Source: an uncultured Chloroflexota bacterium
GTDB lineage: Bacteria > Chloroflexota > Anaerolineae > Anaerolineales > Anaerolineaceae
Direction of reading: 5' to 3'
NCBI GenBank assembly: GCA_902791025.1
Contig: CADATZ010000035.1
Coordinates: 1 to 37,417 of the forward strand
DNA: 37,417 nt
The notes below the pieces were generated by a model. The model worked only from the letters and a program-made list of their open reading frames with translations, had not been told where the DNA came from and did not search any database. The translations under genes were made by a program, and so were the position numbers. This document shows, piece after piece, positions 7,866-16,041 of the stretch; position 1 is the first letter of the stretch, and each line of letters starts with the position of its first letter.

Positions 7866-8939
7866 TTATTTTGCACGGCCCGCCGCCATCCGGAGGGCAT
7901 AGTCAATAGCGTTCACCAGGCTCAGTTCGCTGCTGGTCCCTTTCCCTGCCAGGGCAAATCCGGTCCCGTGATCGACGCTGGTCCGGATGATGGGGAGCCC
8001 CAAAGTGATGTTGACGCCTTCGACGGCTTTCCACGCCCCTTTATCCCGGTCATAGACAAACCCGACCGTCTTGAGCGGAATATGGCCCTGGTCATGATAC
8101 ATGCACACGACGATATCATACCAGCCTCCCAGCGCTTCAGGGAAAACGGTATCCGGCGGGATCGGACCGATCGCATTAATGCCTTCCTTTCTCGCGGCCT
8201 CAATGGCAGGGGTGATCTCTTCAAATTCCTCGGTCCCGAACAGTCCGTTTTCACCGCAGTGCGGATTTAATCCCGCCACCGCCACTTTCGGGGACTCGAT
8301 GCCGAAGTCTCTGCAGGCCTGATTCCCGAGACGGATCACTTCCAGGACACGGTCTTTCTTCACCCGTCTGCATGCTTCCAGAAGCGACACGTGCGTGGAA
8401 ACATGGATGACCCGCAGATCGTGATGGGCCAGCATCATGGCGTATTTTTTTGTCCCGGTATAGGTGGCATAGATTTCGGTATGGCCGTCAAAATGCGTAT
8501 GCCCGTCAGATTTTTCCCCGTTGTAATACGCGAGGGCTTTGTTCAGCGCCTCCTTATTCAGCGCGTTGGTAACCGTTGCGTCGACCTCACCAGCCATCGC
8601 GAGCCGTATCACTTCGCGAACGCTCTGGAAAGCGGCGTTTCCCCCTTCCACGCTGACTTTCCCGATCTCAAAAGATTTCACGTCTTCGATCAGGTCCATA
8701 TGCAGGACATCCACCGTGCCGAACTCAAACAGGGCATCCGAAACTTTCTCACAGCGATGGATCCTGATATCCGGACGATGCACGAAAACGCAGGCCTGCT
8801 CAAGGATTTTTGCATCCCCGACTACGATAGGCCGGCAGCGTTCGTAAATGTCCGCATGGCATAAGGCCTTGATCGTGATCTCCGGACCGTTCCCCGCAGG
8901 ATCCCCCATCGTAATGCCGACAACAGGCAATTTGTTCAT
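7866..8939 (-). CDS. pdxA2: PdxA2-type 4-phosphotetronate dehydrogenase
   Basis: A 357-residue member of the PdxA family of NAD-dependent, metal-requiring dehydrogenases that oxidise and decarboxylate 4-phospho-3-hydroxy acids. The opening GITMGDPAGNGPE is diagnostic. Metal ligands are H153 (FDGHTE), H183 (STHVSL) and H282 (YHDQGH). Genuine PdxA works on 4-phosphohydroxy-threonine in vitamin B6 synthesis. Members next to DUF1537 kinases (PdxA2) act on D-threonate or D-erythronate 4-phosphate, giving dihydroxyacetone phosphate, and this gene shares an operon with such a kinase. An ATG at 8945 is also in frame, but GGGGAG lies only one base before it and seven before ATG 8939, so I start at 8939. 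It is the last gene of the block, 27 bp before the terminator's T run. Confidence 0.87.
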   Translation of the reverse strand: MNKLPVVGITMGDPAGNGPEITIKALCHADIYERCRPIVVGDAKILEQACVFVHRPDIRIHRCEKVSDALFEFGTVDVLHMDLIEDVKSFEIGKVSVEGGNAAFQSVREVIRLAMAGEVDATVTNALNKEALNKALAYYNGEKSDGHTHFDGHTEIYATYTGTKKYAMMLAHHDLRVIHVSTHVSLLEACRRVKKDRVLEVIRLGNQACRDFGIESPKVAVAGLNPHCGENGLFGTEEFEEITPAIEAARKEGINAIGPIPPDTVFPEALGGWYDIVVCMYHDQGHIPLKTVGFVYDRDKGAWKAVEGVNITLGLPIIRTSVDHGTGFALAGKGTSSELSLVNAIDYALRMAAGRAK

Positions 8940-8957
8940 ATTCATTCTCCCCTTCGT

Positions 8958-9866
8958 TCAGTTCATTCCCTTATCAGCGTTTTCCTTCAGGACCTTCTTC
9001 AGCGCTTCAATGCCCTCGTCCGGCACCCGGTTGAAGGGAGCCCGGCATTTCCCCACGGGATACCCGAGCAGTTCAACCGCTGTTTTGATAATTGTGTTGG
9101 GGTTGCCGTATTTAAAGCAGCTGCGCAGATTCTGGATGCTGGCGTTGGCCGCCTTCGCCTCTTCGATCCTGCCTGCCGCGAACAGGTCGTAAATGGAGGC
9201 CATCGTATGGGGGTAAACGTTCGCGCAGCCGGCAATGCCGCCGGTACCGCCCGCCAGCAGCGTCCAGATGATCAGCTGGTCATTGCCGGAGAGCATCGAA
9301 AACTTTCCGTTCTTCTTCGATTTTCCGGCCTCAAGGTATGCCAGGATATTGGTAAAATTCCCGCTGGAGTCCTTTGCCCCTACGATGTTGTCGATCTCAG
9401 CAAGTCTGCCCACCGTAGCCGGCGACAGGGCATTTCCGGTTCGGGCCGGGATGTTATAAAGAACGACCGGCATGTCCACAGCCTCAGCCACCGTCCGGTA
9501 ATGGGCATAGAGTTCCTCCTGGCTCGCAGCCGCAAAAGACGGCGTGATAATGGAGAGTACATCCGCGCCGATTTCCCTGGCCAGCCGGCTTTGTTCGATG
9601 GTTTCCTTTGTCGAAATGCAGCCGGTTCCGGCGTAGACCGGGAGGCGGCCGTTCACTTCCTCCACGACGGTCTGCAGTACCAGCTTTTTTTCCTCACCGC
9701 TCAGAATATATCCTTCGCCGTTCGTACCGCTGCAGAAAATGGCGTGAACGCCGCCATCGATCTGCCGCTTGACCTGATTGCGCAGTTCCGGGACATTGAC
9801 CGTCTCATCCGCATTCATCGGTGTGACGATCGGCGTGATAATCCCTTTGATCTCAACAGATTTCAT
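8958..9866 (-). CDS. DapA/NAL-family class I aldolase (first of two)
   Basis: A 302-residue lyase of the dihydrodipicolinate synthase/N-acetylneuraminate lyase superfamily, normal length. The Schiff-base lysine is K165 (VGAKDSSGN), the catalytic tyrosine Y137 (LYNIPARTG), and the carboxylate-binding loop is GTNGE (47-51), where true DapA has GTTGES. The family condenses or cleaves pyruvate with an aldehyde; in an acid-sugar operon a 2-keto acid cleavage role is more likely than lysine synthesis. Start chosen at ATG 9866, where the family sequence begins, with AGAGAA upstream; the longer frame adds 24 unrelated residues. It shares only modest similarity with the second copy at 18431-19363. Confidence 0.88.
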   Translation of the reverse strand: MKSVEIKGIITPIVTPMNADETVNVPELRNQVKRQIDGGVHAIFCSGTNGEGYILSGEEKKLVLQTVVEEVNGRLPVYAGTGCISTKETIEQSRLAREIGADVLSIITPSFAAASQEELYAHYRTVAEAVDMPVVLYNIPARTGNALSPATVGRLAEIDNIVGAKDSSGNFTNILAYLEAGKSKKNGKFSMLSGNDQLIIWTLLAGGTGGIAGCANVYPHTMASIYDLFAAGRIEEAKAANASIQNLRSCFKYGNPNTIIKTAVELLGYPVGKCRAPFNRVPDEGIEALKKVLKENADKGMN

Positions 9867-9952
9867 AATTATTGTTCTCTTTATCCTTTGTGTTAGCGTA
9901 TTCCGTTCTTTCCAGCCTGAAGCCAGGCGTTTCCCCAATGTCTCAGCGGGCT

Positions 9953-11122
9953 TTATTTCATCACGGATGAATAAATATCCCGCGCGGCCTCTGCAGTCAC
10001 CAGGCGCATATTGTTCTTCAGCAGCCGCTGCTGTTCCAGCCCTGCCTCCACCAGCCAGTCCAGGTCTTCCTTCGGCACACCGAATTCGCCCAGATCCATC
10101 GGGATATCCAGATGCTTCACGATCTTTTCGAGCAAATCAATGACCCATGCGGATTTTTCTTCCGGCGTGACACAGGATTTGACTTCGTCATGGCAGCAGA
10201 AGTCATAAACATTGGCAAGACGTTCGCGGATGGCCAGTTCATTAAACTTCATGACCGGGACCAGAAGGATCGCATTCGAAACACCGTGCGGGATATGGTA
10301 ACGGCCGCCCAAAGGATAACTCAGCCCATGGACCGCCGTGGTGCCGGAGGCCGTGATTGCCAGCCCGCCGTAGAAAGCCGCGACCTGCATGATCTTCTTG
10401 TCCTCCATGGCGTTCCGGTCATCACAGGCCGGAATGATGCTTCTGAAAATCATATCCAGACCCTGAATGGCAAAAGTGTCGGAGAGCGGATTTGCCTTGT
10501 TGGAGGTATAGCACTCGATGCAGTGACAAAGCGCATCCACACCGGTAGAGGCGGCGATCTTCCGCGGCAGATCCTTGATCATCCGCGCGTCGAGGATCAC
10601 ATAGTCAGCGATCATGTTCTCATTGACGATCCCGATTTTGACCGCTTTTTCAGGCACGGCCACGATCGCATTCGGCGTAACCTCCGCGCCTGTCCCCGCA
10701 GTCGTCGGGATCAGGACGATCGGAACGCATTTTTTCGCGAGTCCCGGCTGATCCAGCAGCTCCTTCACCCCGTATTCATCGGTGACAAGAATACTCGCCA
10801 GTTTTGCTGCATCCATAACGCTGCCGCCGCCGCAGGCGATGATCAGGTCGGAGGAACTCTTTTTGAATTCGTCGACCACTTTCTGGACCTGCTGGTAGCT
10901 GGGTTCCGGCGGAAGATCATCGAGCACGAAATATTCAGCGCCGGATTCTTTCACCGCATTTTCCGGAAGGGCAAAAAGTCCCAGATCCTCAAGGCTCTTG
11001 TCCGTAAACATCGCGACCTTTTTCGCATTTACTTTCTGAATGATCTCAGTGATGTTTTCGATCGCATTTTCACCGCCGTATACCGCATGCGGCATTTTCA
11101 AGCTATATTTATTTACGCTCAT
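9953..11122 (-). CDS. Iron-containing (group III) alcohol dehydrogenase
   Basis: A 389-residue metal-dependent alcohol dehydrogenase of the 1,3-propanediol/lactaldehyde dehydrogenase type. The nucleotide-binding GGGS is at 98-101. Metal ligands are D196 and H200 (GVDALCHCIE), H265 (AVHGLSYPLG) and H279 (HIPHG), all conserved. Such enzymes interconvert small aldehydes and alcohols, such as glycolaldehyde or lactaldehyde, with NAD(H). In this operon it probably reduces or oxidises an aldehyde released by one of the aldolases. An in-frame TTG lies six bases upstream, but ATG 11122 has AAGGAG seven bases before it. It follows the kinase gene by 21 bp. Confidence 0.9.
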   Translation of the reverse strand: MSVNKYSLKMPHAVYGGENAIENITEIIQKVNAKKVAMFTDKSLEDLGLFALPENAVKESGAEYFVLDDLPPEPSYQQVQKVVDEFKKSSSDLIIACGGGSVMDAAKLASILVTDEYGVKELLDQPGLAKKCVPIVLIPTTAGTGAEVTPNAIVAVPEKAVKIGIVNENMIADYVILDARMIKDLPRKIAASTGVDALCHCIECYTSNKANPLSDTFAIQGLDMIFRSIIPACDDRNAMEDKKIMQVAAFYGGLAITASGTTAVHGLSYPLGGRYHIPHGVSNAILLVPVMKFNELAIRERLANVYDFCCHDEVKSCVTPEEKSAWVIDLLEKIVKHLDIPMDLGEFGVPKEDLDWLVEAGLEQQRLLKNNMRLVTAEAARDIYSSVMK

Positions 11123-11143
11123 TGACAATCTCCTTATGTTTTT

Positions 11144-12382
11144 TCAGCAACTTTTCAGTGACTCTGCCTGCAGTTTCCTGAAGGCCTGCACGATCGCATC
11201 CTCATTTCCGAAAGTACCTGATTTCGTTATCATCCGGAGTCCGGGGAATGCACCGCCCCGCAGGAGCAGCATCGGCATTCCCGAGATCACCTCGTCGACG
11301 ATATCCGCCCCTTCCGCTCCTGCTTTCTGCAGCAGAGATACCGCAGTATCGCCTCCTGTCAGGAATAACCCGGAGACTTCCGAGCCTGCAAGCACGCGTT
11401 TCCCGATATTCCCCAGCAGTTCATCGGTCTTCCTGCTGACTTCCATTCCCGCCAGGCCCAGTTGTTCTGCGGCCTGTTCCGGACATATCAGATCCTGCCT
11501 GTCCAAAGTCGCGTCCGAAACGATCAAAACATCTTTCCCGTTCCGCAGCAAATCACATGATTTCCGGACATACGCTTCCGGATCGGATCGTCCCAGGAGT
11601 ACTTCCAGGACCGGGATGCTGATCACACTGATGCCTTTTTTCCGCGCGAATTTTACCTGGGCGCGCGTCACTTCGCTGACGCTGCCGGTAATGCCGAGCA
11701 CCGGTTTTTCACGGCACTCCATCGCGATCAGATTATCGGCAATCGCTGAAGCACCGGCAAACAAAACCCTTCTCCCGTCATTGAGCGCGGCGCGGATCAC
11801 GGTCTGCATATCCATATTGGTACAGGCGTCGGAAACAAAAACACGTCCATCCCGGAAGGATATCTTTCCGGACTTTATCTCCTCTTCGGTTATCAGCCTT
11901 ACCGGTTCCTGATACACTTTTTCCAGCAGCAGCCTGATCTGAGATTCCGTGACCGGTCTTGTGGGATCTCTTGAAATCTCTGTCTCAGAGACCGGGACTC
12001 CGTTCAAAAGGTGGATGCCGTTGATCGTCGTCCGCCCCAGATCCGGAATCGCAGGCATGAACAGCACCAGCCCGCTGCCGAAGCACTCATCTGCCGCCCT
12101 GATCTCTTCGGGGATGTTTCCGCGAAGAAGCGAATCGGTCTTTTTGATCAGATATGTGAAGGAAGACAAATCGATCCTTTCCAGATCCTTTTTTACCTTT
12201 CGTGCAGCCTCATCAGCCTCCAGCCCGCGGGTCTCGGTATCTATCACGATAGAGATTTCTTCTGAATATTCTGCCGGTGTCTGAAAATAGATCCGTGCCG
12301 GGTAACCATGCCTGCGCAGCTGCACACCGGTATCCCCCGCACCCGTAAAATCATCGGCAATAATAAGATATCTGCTCTTCAC
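11144..12382 (-). CDS. Four-carbon acid sugar kinase (DUF1537 family)
   Basis: A 412-residue two-domain kinase of the former DUF1537 family (SBD_N and NBD_C domains). The N-terminal acid-sugar domain begins YLIIADDFTGAGDTGVQLRR, the defining motif, and the C-terminal nucleotide domain carries LFLTGGDTAVSLL and the Gly-rich end of the family. Characterised members phosphorylate D-threonate, D-erythronate or 3-oxo-tetronate at O4, feeding PdxA2 or an aldolase. The start is GTG (12382), after GAGGAAAAGG; no ATG lies near the family N-terminus. The gene opens the second half of the block, 130 bp after livF, with a palindrome at 12405-12416 in the gap. Which tetronate it uses cannot be read from the sequence. 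Confidence 0.9.
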   Translation of the reverse strand: MKSRYLIIADDFTGAGDTGVQLRRHGYPARIYFQTPAEYSEEISIVIDTETRGLEADEAARKVKKDLERIDLSSFTYLIKKTDSLLRGNIPEEIRAADECFGSGLVLFMPAIPDLGRTTINGIHLLNGVPVSETEISRDPTRPVTESQIRLLLEKVYQEPVRLITEEEIKSGKISFRDGRVFVSDACTNMDMQTVIRAALNDGRRVLFAGASAIADNLIAMECREKPVLGITGSVSEVTRAQVKFARKKGISVISIPVLEVLLGRSDPEAYVRKSCDLLRNGKDVLIVSDATLDRQDLICPEQAAEQLGLAGMEVSRKTDELLGNIGKRVLAGSEVSGLFLTGGDTAVSLLQKAGAEGADIVDEVISGMPMLLLRGGAFPGLRMITKSGTFGNEDAIVQAFRKLQAESLKSC

Positions 12383-12404
12383 TATTCCTTTTCCTCAGAT
12401 TGCG

Positions 12405-12416
12405 TGGCTTAAGCCA
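12405..12416. repeat. 12-bp perfect palindrome upstream of the kinase gene
   Basis: TGGCTTAAGCCA lies 22 bases before the GTG start of the kinase in the 130-bp gap after livF. It could be an operator or part of an internal promoter. A second small stem (GCCGTA...TACGGC, near 12450-12466) lies between it and livF. Neither is followed by a T run, so neither is a terminator. Confidence 0.35.
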
Positions 12417-12512
12417 TTTCATAATCAGATGGACGGCTCTCAACTTTCGCCGTAAATAATACGGCCGAATGTTTTCGGGGAGGTTCTTCCATCCTGTGAT
12501 CCCCGGGACCGG

Positions 12513-13217
12513 TTATGCCCCGAGGTAAGAACGCTGGACCTGCTTATCCGCCTTCACTTCAGCAGCAGGACCGGAGAGTACGATCCGCCCGTTTTCAAGC
12601 ACATACGCGCGGTCTGCAATACTCAGGGCCATGTTCGCATTCTGTTCGATCAGAAGGATCGTCTTTCCTTCACACTGCAGTTCCTTGATGATCGAGAAGA
12701 TATCCCGGATGATCAGCGGCGCCAGCCCCATGGAAGGTTCATCGAACAATACCATATCCCCGCCGGTAACCATGGCCCGGGCAATCGCGAGCATCTGCTG
12801 TTCACCGCCGGACAGCGTCCCGCCCAGCTGTTTATCCCGCTCTTTCAGTCTCGGGAAAAGACTGTAAACCCGTTCCAGTTTTTTGGGAAAATCAGACATC
12901 CCGTGGATGTAATTCCCCATCATCAGGTTTTCACGGACAGACATCGTATAAAAAATCCGGCGTCCTTCCGGGACATGGCAGATCCCCTTTTCAACGATTT
13001 TATGAGGAGCAATATTGCCGATTTCTTCCCCATTAAGTTTAATAGAACTTCCCTGGGCAATTTTATTCAATCCGGAAATCGCCCGCAGCGTACTGGTTTT
13101 TCCCGCGCCGTTGGCTCCGATCAGCGTCACAATTTCGCCTTTATTGACGGTGAAGCTGATGTCATCGACGCCCCGGATCGCCCCATATTTTACGGTAAGG
13201 TGATTTACTTCAAGCAT
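12513..13217 (-). CDS. livF: Branched-chain-amino-acid-type ABC transporter ATPase LivF
   Basis: A 234-residue ABC ATPase of the HAAT (LivF) class. It has Walker A GANGAGKTS, signature LSGGEQQM, Walker B MVLFDEPSMGL and the switch histidine region replaced by LLIEQN, as is characteristic of LivF. ATG 13217 overlaps the end of livG by eight bases, a typical coupled start, preceded by GGAAGAGGAAC; the longer frame adds seven unrelated residues. It forms the ATPase heterodimer with LivG and powers uptake through LivHM. Confidence 0.95.
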   Translation of the reverse strand: MLEVNHLTVKYGAIRGVDDISFTVNKGEIVTLIGANGAGKTSTLRAISGLNKIAQGSSIKLNGEEIGNIAPHKIVEKGICHVPEGRRIFYTMSVRENLMMGNYIHGMSDFPKKLERVYSLFPRLKERDKQLGGTLSGGEQQMLAIARAMVTGGDMVLFDEPSMGLAPLIIRDIFSIIKELQCEGKTILLIEQNANMALSIADRAYVLENGRIVLSGPAAEVKADKQVQRSYLGA

Positions 13218-13986
13218 ATTGTTCCTCTTCCTTGCCAAGATAGGCCTCGATCACTTTCGGATCATTCTTGATTTCATCAGGCTGACCCTCCGCGATGGTG
13301 ATACCGAATTCAATCACCTTAATACGATCGGCGATGGCCATAACCATATTCATATGATGTTCGATCAGAATGATCGTGATGTCATAGCTGCTGCGGATCT
13401 TATTAATGATCCCGATCAGGTCTTCCACTTCACTCGGGTTCATACCGGCCGCCGGTTCATCCAGGCACAGCACCTTGGGATGGGTCGCCATGGCCCTCGC
13501 GATTTCGAGCTTCCGCTGTTCACCGTAAGGCAGATTCTTGGCCAGAAAGCTCTCCTTTTTGTCAAGTTCAAAAAAGCTCAGCAGCTCTCTTGCGTTCTCT
13601 TTGATCTCTTTTTCCCTTGCCTTGAATTTTGAAGTACGCAGGAGCGAGTCAAACAGGCCGTACTTCGCGTCGCTCTGCATGGCAATCGTAAGGTTCTCAA
13701 GGACAGAAGCCGCTCCAAACAGACGGATATTCTGAAAGGTTCTGGCGATGCCCATATGCGTGAATTCATGAATCTTTTTTCCGTTCATGACGACATCATT
13801 CATTTTGACGATGCCTGATGTCGGGGTGTAAATCCCGGTGAGCATATTAAAGATGGTGGTTTTCCCGGCCCCGTTCGGCCCGATGATCGAAAACAATTCA
13901 TGATCCTTCAATTTCAGGTTGAAATTCTGAACAGCTTTCAGCCCGCCAAATTCGATAGAGATGTTTTCAGCTTCCAGCAGGGACAT
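13210..13986 (-). CDS. livG: Branched-chain-amino-acid-type ABC transporter ATPase LivG
   Basis: A 258-residue ABC ATPase of the LivG class. Walker A is GPNGAGKTT, the signature region is the family variant LPYGEQRKLEIARA, Walker B is VLCLDEPAAGMNP, and the H-loop is in IILIEHHM. The characteristic LivG insert (TSKFKAREKEIKENAREL) lies between Walker A and the signature. Its start codon overlaps the livM stop in TAATG, so the two are translationally coupled. Confidence 0.95.
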   Translation of the reverse strand: MSLLEAENISIEFGGLKAVQNFNLKLKDHELFSIIGPNGAGKTTIFNMLTGIYTPTSGIVKMNDVVMNGKKIHEFTHMGIARTFQNIRLFGAASVLENLTIAMQSDAKYGLFDSLLRTSKFKAREKEIKENARELLSFFELDKKESFLAKNLPYGEQRKLEIARAMATHPKVLCLDEPAAGMNPSEVEDLIGIINKIRSSYDITIILIEHHMNMVMAIADRIKVIEFGITIAEGQPDEIKNDPKVIEAYLGKEEEQYA

Positions 13987-15065
13987 TACTGCGCCTCCTT
14001 CCGGGTCTTTTCCTTTTTACCGTTCAGCAATGATTTTACGGCTTTCGAAATCAGCATCAGAATCCCGGCATTTTCCTCTTTTTCATACTCGTTTTCCTTT
14101 TCACCGAAACGCATAAACCCGAATTCATGCTTGCCGAAAAGGCCCTTCGGCCGGTAGATCATCGTAAGGATGAGCACCAGCGGATAAACCACCAGACGCC
14201 ATTCCCCCATAAAGCGGAGGATTTCCGGAATGATCGTAAAGATGATGGCCCCGAGCAGCGCACTGCTGAAACTCCCGACGCCGCCGGTGTACAGATACAG
14301 AACGTAATCGGTGGATTTCGCGCTGTTGAAGGTATCCGGATTGATAAAGGTCATCAAATGGGAATAGAGACCGCCGCCGATTCCAGCGACGATAGCAGCA
14401 AAAACGAAAGCTCTGATTTTGGCGGCTGTCGTGTTGATGCCCATGGTCTCCCCCGCCAGTTCGTTTTCACGGACCGCGATGCAGCTTCTCCCATAGGATG
14501 ATTTTGTGAAGTTCCGGAATATCAGCATCACGAGAAATACGATAATATAGACCGAAACAAAATTCGTGACTTTGGGGATGCTGTTGATCCCTTTCGCCCG
14601 CCCCGCTGCGGGCACAACCCGCCACATCACACGGATCATTTCACCGAAGCCCAGCGTGATGATCGCGAGGTAATCCCCTCTGAGGCGCAGGGAAGGCAGG
14701 CCGATCAGAAAGCCGATCAGGCCTGCAGCCAGCCCGCCGATGATCAGTGCTGCGACAAACAGGGCGTATGTCTGAAAGGTATCCGTCATATAGGGCTTGA
14801 ATACGTTTTTGGTCAGCATTGCGGAAACATATGCGCCGACTGACATAAAACCTGCCTGGCCAAGGCATGACTGCCCCGTGATACCGTTGATCAGGTTCAA
14901 ACTCATCGCGACAACACCGTTGATGCCGCAGATCAGGATGATATTCCGCCAGTACATATTGATCGTTTTTGTCTGGATCAGGTAATAGAGCACGAAAAAG
15001 AGAACCGGCACAACTATATAGCTCAGATACGTTTTATTTGTGTCATTATTTTTAATTTTCATCAT
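13986..15065 (-). CDS. livM: Branched-chain-amino-acid-type ABC permease LivM
   Basis: A 359-residue integral membrane permease with about eight to ten hydrophobic helices, of the BPD_transp_2 (LivM) family. Recognisable blocks are GITGQSCLGQAGFMSVGAY and the cytoplasmic coupling loop RENELAGETMGINT followed by KIRAFVFAA. The C-terminal 35 residues are hydrophilic and lysine/glutamate rich (KENEYEKEEN and following), longer than usual. Two ATGs in tandem (15065 and 15062) follow AGGAG; either may be used. It pairs with LivH. Confidence 0.94.
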   Translation of the reverse strand: MMKIKNNDTNKTYLSYIVVPVLFFVLYYLIQTKTINMYWRNIILICGINGVVAMSLNLINGITGQSCLGQAGFMSVGAYVSAMLTKNVFKPYMTDTFQTYALFVAALIIGGLAAGLIGFLIGLPSLRLRGDYLAIITLGFGEMIRVMWRVVPAAGRAKGINSIPKVTNFVSVYIIVFLVMLIFRNFTKSSYGRSCIAVRENELAGETMGINTTAAKIRAFVFAAIVAGIGGGLYSHLMTFINPDTFNSAKSTDYVLYLYTGGVGSFSSALLGAIIFTIIPEILRFMGEWRLVVYPLVLILTMIYRPKGLFGKHEFGFMRFGEKENEYEKEENAGILMLISKAVKSLLNGKKEKTRKEAQ

Positions 15066-15073
15066 AGCTGCTC

Positions 15074-15955
15074 CTAAACTTTCTCATTCGTCAGTTTGCC
15101 GAATAACCCTGCAGGTTTGAAAATAAGAATAATGATCAGGATCAGGTAAAACACGCCGAAACCAATATCAGCGTTGATACTGGTCGCGAAAATTTCAATA
15201 ACACCCATCAGAATGCCGCCGATCATCGCACCGTTCAGATTGCCGATGCCGCCGATTACCGCGGCAATAAATGCCTTGTTGCCAAGTAAGGAGCCAATGC
15301 TCACATCGATCGTAGGATACATGATCCCGTAGAAAACACCGCCGGCACCGGCGAGAAACCCGCCGATGAAAAATGTGATGGTGATCGTTTTATTAATGTC
15401 AACGCCCATCAGTGCGGATGCGTCACGGTCAAGAGAAACAGCGCGCATCGCACGGCCGATTTTAGTATTATTGACAATGTAAGTCAGCAGGAACAATAAA
15501 ATCAGCGCGATAATGATCATCAGAATCTGTGTTGATGATACTGTGATATCCAGGATATTGTAGAGTTTTTTCGTGATCAGCGTCGGGAAAGGCTTCGGGA
15601 TCGGGCCGATGAAAGGCAGGGCACGGCTCAGATTCTGAATAAACAGGGAAACGCCCAAAGCCGTAACCAGGGATGAGAATTTCGGCTGTTCCCGCACAGG
15701 TTTGAATGCAAGCTGGTCGCTCAGCATCGCGATCAGACCGGAAGCGATCATGGCTCCGAGAAGGCATAAGATCAGGTTGTTCCCGTTCAGAAGGCTCACA
15801 TAGAAAGCCGTATACGCTCCAAGCATCAGGTAGTCGCCATGCGCAGAATTAATTAGGCGAACGATACCATACACCATCGTATAGCCCAAAGACACCAACG
15901 CATACACACTACCTAACTGTAATCCGTAAATTAATAGCTGTATGATATTATTCAT
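15074..15955 (-). CDS. livH: Branched-chain-amino-acid-type ABC permease LivH
   Basis: A 293-residue membrane permease of the LivH family, normal length. It opens with QLLIYGLQLGSVYALVSLGY and has INSAHGDYLMLGAY, both hallmarks of LivH, and the coupling loop SLDRDASALMGVDINKTI. It is separated from the binding-protein gene by 86 bp holding a long perfect palindrome. The ribosome site is weak (GAGAATTAATT before ATG), so the permeases are probably made at a lower level than the binding protein. Confidence 0.94.
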   Translation of the reverse strand: MNNIIQLLIYGLQLGSVYALVSLGYTMVYGIVRLINSAHGDYLMLGAYTAFYVSLLNGNNLILCLLGAMIASGLIAMLSDQLAFKPVREQPKFSSLVTALGVSLFIQNLSRALPFIGPIPKPFPTLITKKLYNILDITVSSTQILMIIIALILLFLLTYIVNNTKIGRAMRAVSLDRDASALMGVDINKTITITFFIGGFLAGAGGVFYGIMYPTIDVSIGSLLGNKAFIAAVIGGIGNLNGAMIGGILMGVIEIFATSINADIGFGVFYLILIIILIFKPAGLFGKLTNEKV

Positions 15956-15985
15956 AATTAATTCTCAATTATTCCAGTCTTATAT

Positions 15986-16019
15986 TCATTCGGGGACAAG
16001 CTAGCTTGTCCCCGAATGA
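15986..16019 (-). repeat. 34-bp perfect palindrome between livK and livH
   Basis: CATTCGGGGACAAG (15987-16000), CTAG and CTTGTCCCCGAATG (16005-16018) form one uninterrupted palindrome extended by one more base pair at each end. In RNA this gives a GC-rich stem of 15 bp. On the minus strand it is followed by ATATAAG with no T run, so it should not terminate well. Its place 3' of a binding-protein gene and 5' of permease genes fits an intercistronic mRNA-stabilising hairpin that keeps binding-protein mRNA abundant. Confidence 0.8.
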
Positions 16020-16041
16020 TTTCACAAAAGTTGGTTTATGG

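Noticed and set aside
10112..11125. A 337-codon plus-strand open frame antisense to the iron alcohol dehydrogenase gene
   Set aside because: It mirrors a strongly supported gene with intact metal ligands; the His/Arg/Asp-rich translation is typical of an antisense shadow and has no ribosome site.
12440..12470. GCCGTA...TACGGC stem after livF as a terminator
   Set aside because: Only six base pairs and no T run on either strand; transcription probably continues into the kinase gene.
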